Program-made: the position numbers and the translations under genes | Assembly: GCF_002093975.1 (NCBI RefSeq) | Contig: NZ_MSZZ01000005.1 | Span: 186,001 to 250,000, forward strand | Reading direction: 5' to 3' | Length of the DNA: 64,000 nucleotides | Origin: Thermoactinospora rubra | GTDB taxonomy: Bacteria; Actinomycetota; Actinomycetes; Streptosporangiales; Streptosporangiaceae | The notes under the pieces: generated by a model | What the model was told of the DNA's origin: nothing | The model's database searches: none | Seen by the model: only the letters and a program-made list of their open reading frames with translations | In this document: positions 17,143-25,543 of the stretch, piece by piece | How positions within the stretch are numbered: position 1 is the stretch's first letter | Layout: each line of letters starts with the position of its first letter

Positions 17143-18594
17143 CGCGTGCTCGGGGGCGCGGCCGCCGCCCGTGACGCCACCCTGCCCGCCGCCCGGCGCG
17201 ACCGCCGCGTCCTCGCGGCGATCGTCGTCGCGGGCGCGGCCGTCTACTCGGCGCTGTCCCTGCTGAAGATGGCCGACTTCCGGGCGAGCGCCTACGACCT
17301 GGTGATCTTCGACCAGATCGTGCGGTCCTACTCCCGCTTCCAGCCGCCGATCTCGCCCACCCTCGGCGTCCACAGCGACCTGGGCCCGTCCTTCGTCGCG
17401 TTCGGCGACCACTGGTCGCCGATCCTGGCCACCCTGGCGCCGCTGTACTGGATCGCCGACGACCCGCGCACCCTGCTCGTCGCCCAGGCGGTGCTGCTGG
17501 CCTGCTCGGCGATCCCGCTGTGGGTGTTCACCCGGCGAGCCCTGGGCGTCGCGGCGGCCCACCTGATCGCCGTGGCGTACCTGCTGTCGTGGCCGGTCGT
17601 GGAGGCCGTGGCCTTCGACTTCCACGAGGCGGCCTTCGCGCCCCTGCTCACGGCCGTCATGCTGGAGCGCTGGCAGGCCGGGCGGCGCGTCGCCATGGTG
17701 CTCGCGGCGGCGGGCCTGCTGTGCGTGAAGGAGGACATGGGGCTGCTGGTGGCGGGCTTCGGCGTGGTGCTGCTCGTCCACCGCGGGTGGCGCGTCATGG
17801 GGGCGGCGTTCGTGGCGGGCGGGCTGGCGTTCACGTGGCTGGCCACGCAGGTGCTGATCCCGCTGTTCGGCGGCAGGCCCGACTCCGACGTGGCCTACGG
17901 CGCGCTCGGCGGCTCGGTACCCGGGATCGTCAAGACCGCCGTGACCGATCCCCTCAAGGTGCTCGCCCAGCTCGGCACCCCGCCGGTCAAGCTGGGCACG
18001 CTGGCGTTGCTGCTCGGGGTCACGCTGCTGGCCGCGCTGGCCTCGCCGCTGCTCCTGGCCGCCGTGCCGCTGCTGGCCGAACGCCTGCTGGCCAGCGCCT
18101 TCGGCAACTGGTGGGTGCCGGAGTACCACTACAGCGCGTTCGTCGTGGTCGTCGTCTTCGCCGCCGGGGTCGACGGGGTGGCGCGCGTGTGCCGTACCGA
18201 GGCGAGAGCCCGGTGGTGGGCGGCCGGGGTGCTGGCCGTGGCGGTGGCGAGCGTGCCGTTCTTCTCGCTGGCCACGCTGGCCGACCCCGAGACCTACCGG
18301 CGCGACGCGCGGGAGCGGGCGGCCGCCGCGGCGGTGGCCGTGGTGCCCGACGGGGTGACGGTGGAGGCGGCCAACAACCTCGCCCCCGCCCTCAGCTCGC
18401 GCACCACGGTGCTGCTGTGGGACCGCACGCCGCGCGGGGCGCCCTGGGTGGTGGCCGAGGTCGGCAGGAGGGTCTTCCCGTTCAGGACCGAGGCCGAGCA
18501 GCGCGACCGGGTGGCCGCGCTCCAGGCGGCCGGATACCGGGTGCGCTACTCGGCCGGGGGATACGTCGTGCTCGCTAGGGCACCTGCCCGGTGA
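17137..18594 (+). CDS. DUF2079 polytopic membrane protein
   Basis: A roughly 485-residue protein with many hydrophobic helices. It has the DUF2079 hallmarks YDLVIFDQIVRSYS, HWSPILATLAPLYWIADDPRTLL and FDFHEAAFAPLLTAVMLE. The family resembles GT-C glycosyltransferase-like membrane enzymes, but no activity is established. ATG 17137 (or GTG 17134) is the start; it lies within the upstream tandem repeat, which leaves no clear Shine-Dalgarno sequence apart from the repeat itself. The 3' end overlaps the convergent 838-residue membrane protein gene by 20 bases. Confidence 0.85.
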   Translation: MARVLGGAAAARDATLPAARRDRRVLAAIVVAGAAVYSALSLLKMADFRASAYDLVIFDQIVRSYSRFQPPISPTLGVHSDLGPSFVAFGDHWSPILATLAPLYWIADDPRTLLVAQAVLLACSAIPLWVFTRRALGVAAAHLIAVAYLLSWPVVEAVAFDFHEAAFAPLLTAVMLERWQAGRRVAMVLAAAGLLCVKEDMGLLVAGFGVVLLVHRGWRVMGAAFVAGGLAFTWLATQVLIPLFGGRPDSDVAYGALGGSVPGIVKTAVTDPLKVLAQLGTPPVKLGTLALLLGVTLLAALASPLLLAAVPLLAERLLASAFGNWWVPEYHYSAFVVVVVFAAGVDGVARVCRTEARARWWAAGVLAVAVASVPFFSLATLADPETYRRDARERAAAAAVAVVPDGVTVEAANNLAPALSSRTTVLLWDRTPRGAPWVVAEVGRRVFPFRTEAEQRDRVAALQAAGYRVRYSAGGYVVLARAPAR

Positions 18595-21091
18595 CCTCCT
18601 GCCCCTTGAGGATGCGCTCCACGGTCTGGCCGGCCACGGTGGTGGCGGCGGTCGTGCCGACGGCGATGAGCACCGCGATCAGCGGGGTGGCCAGGCTCCG
18701 GATGCTGCGGATGTTGCGCACCCGGCCCCACGGCTCGCCGGCCAGGTGCATGATCCGCCACTCCCAGTAGAGCCCGAGCCCGATGCACGCCAGCGCCGTC
18801 TGCCCCACCACGATGGCGACGAGCTGCGCCTTGTCGGCCACGCCGATGTCCGGCTCGAACATGGCCGAGATGTAGGCCGACAGCTCGGTGGCGGTCGCGG
18901 CGGCCATCAGGTGGAGCGCCTTGGTCATCGGCTGGGTGCCGCGGATGCGGGGGTAGAAGTAGCCGAAGAGGAAGCCGAAGCACGGCAGCGCGAGCAGCCC
19001 CCGCGCGTCGAAGGCGAAGGCGCTCAGGTGGCTGCCCGCGGGCAGGCCGAAGATGAACGCGAACGGCAGCGTCAGCACCAGCGTGACGGCGAAGGCCATG
19101 ACGCCGTTGTGCCACGGCGTGCAGCCGGCCGAGGTGGTGAAGGCCGTTTCCGGCCGGTGCGACTCCCCGCCCAGGGCGCGGTCGATGTCGTGGCGCTGCC
19201 GGTCGAAGTCCTCCAGCGTCATCTCGGCCGCGCCCAGCTTGCCCCGGCCCAGCCGGTAGAGCTCCTGCTTGGCCTGGAACAGCAGGCGCCGGTGCAGCGC
19301 CTCCCTGATGAGGTCGCGGTGCTCGACGGGGGAGCGCGGCTCCACGAAGTGCGGGCGCTCGCCCGAGATCAGCCAGCCGGCCCCGGCCCAGGCGACCAGC
19401 GAGGTGATGGCCAGCAGCGGCAGCGGGACGCCGACGTCGAGGTCGCCCCTGCGCGGGGTGAGGTAGACGACCATCAGCGTGGCCATCATCGTGTCCTGCA
19501 CGACCGGGTTGGCCAGCATCTCCGGCGTGGTGCCGAGCCGCCGCAGCCGCAGGACCATCAGGACGAACGCCAGCAGCAGCAACCCGAGGGCGCCGCGCAG
19601 CACCGGCGTCGGCCAGGGCTCGCCGCTCGCCAGGTCGGCGGGGGCGATGTTCCACGACCCGGCGTCCAGCCACTCGGTGGGCCAGCCCTGCACCAGGAGC
19701 CCGGCCAGCACGCCGAAGGCGACCACCGCACGCGACCAGTGGCGGGTGGCCACCGCGATCCCCGCGATCGGGATCAGCGACCATCCCAGCGCCAGCATCA
19801 GGCGGACGCTGTCGGGCGGGAAGACGCCGTGCATGAGCGCCCGCATCCACAGCGCGAACGCCAGCGCGCCCAGCGCCACCCCGGCCGCGACGACGGCCAG
19901 CCGTACCACCACCGAGGGGGCGCCCAGGTCGGCGGCGAAGGCGACGGCCGACCCGGCAGCCGCCAGCGCCGCGACCGTGCCGGCCGTGACCAGCGTGGCC
20001 AGGGGCAGCTGGCCGTACAGGGCCGACCAGATCAGCATCCCGCCGCCGACCGCCACGCCCGCGCCGGTCACCACGAGCAGGTCGGTGGTGGTCCACGGCG
20101 CGGGAGCGGGCACCACCTTGGCCGCGTGGCGCAGGCTGACCGCCGGCAGCAGCGCGAACAGCACCAGGTAGGCGGCCAGGTCGAGCGAGTCGGTGACGGC
20201 GGCGGCGCCCAGCGTGACGGCGCACACGGCGATCCCGGCGGCCAGCACGCGGTTCAGCACCGGCCGCCACCACGCGACCGACAGCGCCCGCAGCAGCAGG
20301 GTGCCCAGCACGATGGCGGTCAGCACGCCCAGCGCCGCCGCCCAGCTGGGGTCGTTGTCCTGGTGGGCGTCGGTGAAGCCCTGCGTGCGGTACGCCAGGG
20401 AGACCCGCACGGGATAGGGGTTGAGCGTGACCTCGATCCCCGTCGCGGTCTCCTTGTCGGGGACGAAGTCGGGCGTCTGGACGACGGTCCAGTCGGCGGA
20501 CCGGATGCCGATCGTGCGGCGGTCGACCAGGAGCGGCTGCTCCGCCGGCACGTGGAAGGTCAGGGACAGCAGCTCCTCCGGCTCGACCTGGCGGAGCATG
20601 GTGAGCGTGTAGGTCGCGGTCGTCTTGCCGCCGGCGGTGACGAGGACGGGCGCGTAGCGGGTGGTGGGGCCCAGGCCCGCGCCGCTCGCCCGCACCGCGC
20701 CGAACAGCGCGTCGGTCTCGGACTGCAGGGAGGCGGGGAAGTCGTACTTGGTGCGGATCCGGCGCAGCAGGGCCTCCTGGCCGGCGTCGGCCGTGAGGGT
20801 GTGCTCGACCGTCACCTTGACCTGGTGGAGGCCGACGTCGATGCGGCCCTGGGGGACGCGGGCGAGGTCGGCGTCGGTGGCCCGGGCGACCGTGACCCTC
20901 GTGGCGATCTCGGGCGGCTCGCCGGGGGCGGCGGACGGGCCGGGGGTGGCGGCGAAGGTCTCGCCGCGGGGGCTCGGCGCGGCGTCGGCCGGCGCGACGG
21001 GGACCTTGCGAGCCGAGTAGGCGGCCCACGCGATCGCCAGCACCGCGACGGCGGCCAGCACATAACCGATGACCACCCGTAATGTCCGCAT
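18575..21091 (-). CDS. Large multi-pass membrane protein of unknown function (DUF6185-like)
   Basis: An 838-residue protein. It has an N-terminal anchor (about 5-25), an extracellular region of about 220 residues (roughly 30-250), a set of about eight hydrophobic helices, a charged cytoplasmic segment (containing EALHRRLLFQAKQELYRLGRGK) and a final group of four to six helices. The cytoplasmic segment reminds me of proteins labelled DUF6185 in Streptomyces, but I cannot confirm membership. No catalytic motif, transporter signature or ATPase motif is visible. It is not in an operon: its 3' end overlaps DUF2079 convergently, and 127 bases with tandem repeats separate it from typA upstream. Confidence 0.75.
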   Translation of the reverse strand: MRTLRVVIGYVLAAVAVLAIAWAAYSARKVPVAPADAAPSPRGETFAATPGPSAAPGEPPEIATRVTVARATDADLARVPQGRIDVGLHQVKVTVEHTLTADAGQEALLRRIRTKYDFPASLQSETDALFGAVRASGAGLGPTTRYAPVLVTAGGKTTATYTLTMLRQVEPEELLSLTFHVPAEQPLLVDRRTIGIRSADWTVVQTPDFVPDKETATGIEVTLNPYPVRVSLAYRTQGFTDAHQDNDPSWAAALGVLTAIVLGTLLLRALSVAWWRPVLNRVLAAGIAVCAVTLGAAAVTDSLDLAAYLVLFALLPAVSLRHAAKVVPAPAPWTTTDLLVVTGAGVAVGGGMLIWSALYGQLPLATLVTAGTVAALAAAGSAVAFAADLGAPSVVVRLAVVAAGVALGALAFALWMRALMHGVFPPDSVRLMLALGWSLIPIAGIAVATRHWSRAVVAFGVLAGLLVQGWPTEWLDAGSWNIAPADLASGEPWPTPVLRGALGLLLLAFVLMVLRLRRLGTTPEMLANPVVQDTMMATLMVVYLTPRRGDLDVGVPLPLLAITSLVAWAGAGWLISGERPHFVEPRSPVEHRDLIREALHRRLLFQAKQELYRLGRGKLGAAEMTLEDFDRQRHDIDRALGGESHRPETAFTTSAGCTPWHNGVMAFAVTLVLTLPFAFIFGLPAGSHLSAFAFDARGLLALPCFGFLFGYFYPRIRGTQPMTKALHLMAAATATELSAYISAMFEPDIGVADKAQLVAIVVGQTALACIGLGLYWEWRIMHLAGEPWGRVRNIRSIRSLATPLIAVLIAVGTTAATTVAGQTVERILKGQEVTGQVP

Positions 21092-21167
21092 GTAAAGGAT
21101 GATCCGCTTCGGGGGCGGAAGGTTCCACCGGCTGGCGTAACGGTCTTATTACTGCGGTCCTGTCACT

Positions 21168-21211
21168 GCCGTCTCACAGCCGTCTCACAGCCGTCTCACA
21201 GCCGTCTCACG
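21168..21211. repeat. Four-copy 11-bp tandem repeat downstream of typA
   Basis: GCCGTCTCACA is repeated four times without gaps (21168, 21179, 21190 and 21201; the last copy differs at its final base). It starts eight bases beyond the typA stop, on the strand downstream of typA, and 77 bases before the start of the 838-residue membrane-protein gene. The 11-bp period is close to one helical turn. Confidence 0.9.
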
Positions 21212-21218
21212 GGCGCGG

Positions 21219-23072
21219 TCAGGTGGCGCGCTTGGCCCGGGCGGCCGTGCGGGCGCGGGTGGCCGCGTCGAGCACGACCTTCCTGAGGCGGATCGCCTCC
21301 GGCGTGATCTCCACGCACTCGTCGTCCCTGATGAACTCCAGCGCCTGCTCCAGGGACAGCGCACGCGGCGGGATGAGCTTCTCTGTCTCCTCGGCGGTGG
21401 AGGAGCGCATGTTGGTGAGCTTCTTCTCCTTGGTGATGTTGACGTCCATGTCGTCGGAGCGGGAGTTCTCGCCGACGATCATGCCTTCGTACACCTCGGT
21501 GCCCGGCGAGACGAACAGCGAGCCGCGCTCCTGCAGGTTGAGCATGGCGAAGGCGGTCACCGGGCCGGAGCGGTCGGCGACCAGGGAGCCGGTGTTGCGC
21601 GTGCGCAGCTCGCCGAACCACGGCTCGTAGGAGTCGAAGACGTGGTGGACCAGCCCGGTGCCGCGCGTCTCGGTCAGGAACTCGGTGCGGAAGCCGATGA
21701 GGCCGCGGGCCGGGACCACGAACTCCATGCGGATCCAGCCCGTGCCGTGGTTGGTCATGTGCTCCATGCGGCCCTTGCGCACGGCCAGCAGCTGGGTGAC
21801 GGCCCCGAGGTACTCCTCCGGGCAGTCGACGGTCAGCCGCTCGACCGGCTCGTGCAGCCTGCCGTCGATGGTCTTGGTGACGACCTGCGGCTTGCCGACG
21901 GTCAGCTCGTAGCCCTCCCGGCGCATCTGCTCGACGAGGACGGCCAGCGCCAGCTCGCCGCGCCCCTGCACCTCCCAGGCGTCGGGCCGGTCGGTGGGCA
22001 GGACGCGCAGTGAGACGTTGCCGACCAGCTCGCGGTCGAGGCGGTCCTTGACCATGCGGGCGGTGACCTTCGAGCCCTTGACCCGGCCGACGAGCGGCGA
22101 GGTGTTGGTGCCGATGACCATCGAGATCGCCGGCTCGTCGACGGTGATGAGCGGCAGGGGGCGCGGGTCGTCGGGGTCGGCCAGCGTCTCGCCGATCATG
22201 ATCTCGGGGATGCCGGCGATGGCGATGATGTCGCCGGGCCCCGCCTCCTCGGCGGGCTTGCGCTCCAGCGCCTCGGTCATCAGCAGCTCGGTGATCTTCA
22301 CACGCTGGATGGAGCCGTCGGTGCGGCACCAGGCCACCTGCTGGCCTTTCCTGATGACGCCCTGGTGGATGCGGCACAGCGCGATGCGGCCCAGGTAGGA
22401 GGAGGCGTCGAGGTTGGTGACGTGGGCCTGGAGCGGCGCGGTGGGGTCGTAGGTGGGCGCCGGGATGGTCTCCTTGATGACCTGGAACAGCGGCTCCAGG
22501 TCGGGGGAGTCGGGCATGGCCCCGTCGGCGGGCTGGGTCAGCGAGGCGCGCCCGGCCTTGGCGCTGGCGTAGACGATCGGGAAGTCGATCTGCTCCTCGG
22601 TGGCGTCGAGGTCCATGAACAGCTCGTAGACCTCGTCGACGACCTCCTTGATGCGGGAGTCGGGCCGGTCGACCTTGTTGATGCACAGGATCACGGGCAG
22701 CTTGGCGGACAGCGCCTTGCGCAGCACGAAGCGGGTCTGCGGCAGCGGCCCCTCGGAGGCGTCGACGAGCAGGACCACGCCGTCGACCATCGACAGCCCC
22801 CGCTCGACCTCGCCGCCGAAGTCGGCGTGGCCCGGGGTGTCGATGATGTTGATGGTCATGTCGCCGTGCCGGACCGCGGTGTTCTTCGCGAGGATGGTGA
22901 TGCCCTTCTCGCGCTCCAGGTCGTTGGAGTCCATAACCCGGTCCTCGACGTCCTGGTTGGCGCGGAACGCCCCGGACTGCCACAGCATGGCGTCGACCAG
23001 CGTGGTCTTCCCGTGGTCGACGTGCGCGATGATCGCGATGTTGCGCAGGTCGTCGCGGCTCTTCAAAGGCAT
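21219..23072 (-). CDS. typA: Translational GTPase TypA/BipA
   Basis: TypA/BipA is a ribosome-associated GTPase related to EF-G and LepA, needed for ribosome assembly and stress adaptation. The 617-residue product carries G1 AHVDHGKTT (17-25), G3 DTPGHADFGGEVER, G4 NKVDRPDSR and G5-like ASAKAGRAS. These are followed by the EF-G-like domains and the TypA-specific C-terminal domain (TRNTGSLVADRSGPVTAFAM). ATG 23072 (MPLKSRDD) matches the start of homologues; an upstream in-frame start at 23126 would add 18 residues. It stands alone with repeats downstream and a TetR gene 85 bases upstream. Confidence 0.96.
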   Translation of the reverse strand: MPLKSRDDLRNIAIIAHVDHGKTTLVDAMLWQSGAFRANQDVEDRVMDSNDLEREKGITILAKNTAVRHGDMTINIIDTPGHADFGGEVERGLSMVDGVVLLVDASEGPLPQTRFVLRKALSAKLPVILCINKVDRPDSRIKEVVDEVYELFMDLDATEEQIDFPIVYASAKAGRASLTQPADGAMPDSPDLEPLFQVIKETIPAPTYDPTAPLQAHVTNLDASSYLGRIALCRIHQGVIRKGQQVAWCRTDGSIQRVKITELLMTEALERKPAEEAGPGDIIAIAGIPEIMIGETLADPDDPRPLPLITVDEPAISMVIGTNTSPLVGRVKGSKVTARMVKDRLDRELVGNVSLRVLPTDRPDAWEVQGRGELALAVLVEQMRREGYELTVGKPQVVTKTIDGRLHEPVERLTVDCPEEYLGAVTQLLAVRKGRMEHMTNHGTGWIRMEFVVPARGLIGFRTEFLTETRGTGLVHHVFDSYEPWFGELRTRNTGSLVADRSGPVTAFAMLNLQERGSLFVSPGTEVYEGMIVGENSRSDDMDVNITKEKKLTNMRSSTAEETEKLIPPRALSLEQALEFIRDDECVEITPEAIRLRKVVLDAATRARTAARAKRAT

Positions 23073-23156
23073 GGTGGAGTCTCGCTCTGTGATCGTGGGG
23101 GCTGTCCGCGCGAACCCGCGGCTCATCCATTTTAGGTGATCCCGCCGTGCCGCCTG

Positions 23157-23720
23157 TCACGGGAGCAGCGAGACCAGGTGCCGCCGGGCGAACTCGCGGG
23201 CCTGCTCGTCGGTCTCCAGCGGCACCACGCTGTCGGGCGTGAGCAGGAAGGACAGCGTCAGGCGGGCGAACAGCTCGGCCACCTCCGGCGGCAGGTGCGC
23301 CGACAGGAAGTCCCTGGCGACCGCCAGGAACGGCCCGGCCCCCAGCGTGAGGTGCGGCAGGATCGTCTCCGGCTCCTCGCGCAGCAGCCTGCCCAGCAGG
23401 GGATGCCCGCGCACGGCGCGCAGCGTGAAGGCGAACCCCTCCGCGACCCGGTCGGCCATCGTCGGCAGCGGGGACACGGCCCGCTCGAAGTCCCGCAGGA
23501 AGGCGCGCAGCTCCCGCAGGATCACCGCGTCGACCAGGTCGCTCTTGCGGGCGAAGCGCCGGTAGACGGTGATGCGCGACAGCCCCGCGTGCCGCGCCAC
23601 GTCGTCGACCGTCGTACGGCGCAGCCCCGCCGCCACGAACCGCGCGTAGGCGGCGTCGAGGATGCGCTCGCTCGTCTCGTCCGCGGCCTCGGCGGCGAGC
23701 AGCCGGTCGAGCAGGGTCAT
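23157..23720 (-). CDS. TetR-family transcriptional regulator
   Basis: A 187-residue regulator with an N-terminal TetR helix-turn-helix (ILDAAYARFVAAGLRRTTVDDVARHAGLSRITVYRRFARKSDLVDAVI, about residues 20-67) and a helical ligand-binding domain. The target is unknown. It is divergent from the TIGR03089 gene (90-base gap) and could control it or itself; no clear palindrome stands out in the gap. ATG 23720 is used. Confidence 0.9.
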   Translation of the reverse strand: MTLLDRLLAAEAADETSERILDAAYARFVAAGLRRTTVDDVARHAGLSRITVYRRFARKSDLVDAVILRELRAFLRDFERAVSPLPTMADRVAEGFAFTLRAVRGHPLLGRLLREEPETILPHLTLGAGPFLAVARDFLSAHLPPEVAELFARLTLSFLLTPDSVVPLETDEQAREFARRHLVSLLP

Positions 23721-23810
23721 GCGCCCAGCCTACGAGCGCCCCGCGCGGCGGCCGGCCGGAAGATGCGCGATTCCCGGGGCAGGGGGTGCCGGTGCGGCTA
23801 CGTTCAGCCT

Positions 23811-24551
23811 ATGAACTGGACCGAGACGGTCTTCGGCGCCGTCCCGCACTGCGGTGACCTGCCGGCCGTGACCGAGGTCAGGACCGGAGAGTCGCTGACC
23901 CACGCGGCCTTCTCGCGGCGCGTCATGCAGGCGGCGGCCGGGCTGCGCCGCGGCGGGCTGCGCCCGGGCGAGCGGGTGATCGTCGAGCTGCCGCCGGGCG
24001 CCGGCCTCCTGGTCGCCGTCCACGCCGCCGCCTGGGCCGGCGGGGTCGTGGCGCTGTCGCGCGGCGAGGGTGCGGCGGCCGTGCTCGTCACCCAGGCCGA
24101 TCCCGACCCCGGCGCCACCGGGGCGCGGCTGGTGGTCACGATGGAGCCGCGGCCGGGCGCCACGCCGTTCGACGAGCTGGCCGGCGAGCAGGCCCTGGAG
24201 TTCGGCCCCATCGTGGGTCCCGCCATGGTCCTGCGCGGCGAGGTGCTCACCCACGCCGCGCTGGGCGAGGGGCTGCGGCGCCTGGCCAAGGGCTGGGCGC
24301 CGCAGGCCGAGCAGACCGTCGTGGTCGCCGTCCCCGACCGGTTCCGGCTGCTGCGGGCGTGCGAGCTGACCATCATGGCCGGCGCGCACGCGGTGATCGC
24401 CCACGAGCCGAGCCTGGTCGGCTGCCGCGTGCTGGTCGGCGAGTACCGCGCGGCGGCCGCCGTCGTCCCGGCCGAGGTGGGCCGGCGGCTGGCCGCCGCG
24501 TTCCGCGGGCTGAGGGTGGTCGACGAGGCCGTGTTCGGGCGCAGACCTTAG
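23811..24551 (+). CDS. TIGR03089 family protein (degenerate adenylate-forming-enzyme N domain)
   Basis: A 246-residue protein resembling the N-terminal subdomain of AMP-binding/acyl-CoA synthetases (ESLTHAAFSRRVMQAAAGLRRGGLRPGERVIVELPPG). It lacks the phosphate-binding (S/T)SGTTG loop and the C-terminal catalytic lid. This matches the actinobacterial family TIGR03089, which has no known function and is unlikely to adenylate anything. ATG 23811 starts the conserved MNWTETVFG. Ten bases after its stop comes an alpha/beta hydrolase on the same strand, so the two are probably co-transcribed. Confidence 0.8.
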   Translation: MNWTETVFGAVPHCGDLPAVTEVRTGESLTHAAFSRRVMQAAAGLRRGGLRPGERVIVELPPGAGLLVAVHAAAWAGGVVALSRGEGAAAVLVTQADPDPGATGARLVVTMEPRPGATPFDELAGEQALEFGPIVGPAMVLRGEVLTHAALGEGLRRLAKGWAPQAEQTVVVAVPDRFRLLRACELTIMAGAHAVIAHEPSLVGCRVLVGEYRAAAAVVPAEVGRRLAAAFRGLRVVDEAVFGRRP

Positions 24552-24560
24552 GCTCTTGAC

Positions 24561-25340
24561 ATGCCCCTCGCCGCGACCTTCCCCGTCATGCTCGTGACCA
24601 AGGACGGCGTGCGCATCGACGGCGCGCACACCCCGGGCCCGCCCGAGCTGGGGATCGTGCTGGCCCACGGCTTCACGGGCTCGTGGCGGTGCAGGGACAC
24701 CCGGCGCATCGCCCACGTGCTGAGCCGGTTCGGCGGCGTGGTGGCCTTCGACTTCCGCGGCCACGGCCGCTCCGGCGGGCAGACCACCGTGGGCGACCTG
24801 GAGGTCCTCGACGTCGACGCCGCCGTACGGCACGCGCGCGTGATCGGCTACCGCCGGGTGGCCGTGGTGGGCTTCTCGATGGGCGCGGCGACGGCCGTCC
24901 GGCACGCGGGGCTCCACGGCGGGGTCGACGCCGTGGTGTCGGTGAGCGGCCCGGCGCGCTGGTACTACCGCGGCACGCGGCCCATGCGGCAGGTCCACTG
25001 GGCGATCGAGCGGCCGGTCGGCAGGTGGGCGGCCCGGGTGGTGAAGCGCACGAGGATCGCCCGCGGGCCGTGGGACCCGGTCCCGATGCCGCCGCACGAG
25101 GCCGCGGCCCTCATCTCGCCCACCCCGCTGCTGGTCGTGCACGGCGACGCCGACTCCTTCTTCCCCGTGGAGCACGCGCACCAGCTCTTCGCCGCGGCGC
25201 GGGAGCCCAAGGAGCTGTGGATCGAGCCGGGGTACGGCCACGCCGAGTCGGCCGCCTCGCCCGACCTCGTCCGGCGCATCGGCAGGTGGGTGTCGGCCGC
25301 CGCGTCGGAGGTAGGTTCCGAACCTTTCCGGGACAACTGA
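24561..25340 (+). CDS. Alpha/beta hydrolase
   Basis: A 259-residue cytoplasmic alpha/beta hydrolase with oxyanion-loop HGFTGS (36-41), nucleophile elbow GFSMGA (Ser106), the acid region VVHGDADSFFP and catalytic His in the YGHAES segment. It resembles the serine aminopeptidase/esterase S33 group; substrate unknown. ATG 24561 starts 10 bases after the TIGR03089 gene. A large palindrome about 150 bases downstream probably terminates both this unit and the convergent aldehyde dehydrogenase. Confidence 0.88.
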   Translation: MPLAATFPVMLVTKDGVRIDGAHTPGPPELGIVLAHGFTGSWRCRDTRRIAHVLSRFGGVVAFDFRGHGRSGGQTTVGDLEVLDVDAAVRHARVIGYRRVAVVGFSMGAATAVRHAGLHGGVDAVVSVSGPARWYYRGTRPMRQVHWAIERPVGRWAARVVKRTRIARGPWDPVPMPPHEAAALISPTPLLVVHGDADSFFPVEHAHQLFAAAREPKELWIEPGYGHAESAASPDLVRRIGRWVSAAASEVGSEPFRDN

Positions 25341-25486
25341 CGTCTACCTAGAGCGGATGGATCGATACCCCCGGGAGAAGTTCCTTGGGGACGGCTCCGT
25401 CATGCGCGGCGAGCCTAGGACATACTTCTACGTAGTCGGGTGGTCGCCCAGCGTCGCGGGGGCGCGCTGGGTGCGATCCGTCCGCG

Positions 25487-25516
25487 GGCTCCGGTACGGC
25501 ATGCCGTACCGGAGCC
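25487..25516. terminator. 30-bp perfect palindrome, likely bidirectional terminator
   Basis: GGCTCCGGTACGGC-AT-GCCGTACCGGAGCC is a perfect 30-bp palindrome lying between the convergent alpha/beta hydrolase (ends 25340) and aldehyde dehydrogenase (ends 25544). There is a short CTTTT on the + side (25521-25525) but no long U tract, as often seen for actinomycete terminators. Confidence 0.7.
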
Positions 25517-25543
25517 GCCGCTTTTCCGGGACGCTCGGGCGCC

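Noticed and set aside
21168..21211. Short regular repeats as a CRISPR array
   Set aside because: The copies are contiguous 11-mers without spacers and no cas gene exists in the window; the arrays at 17.0, 47.0 and 49.5 kb fail for the same reason.
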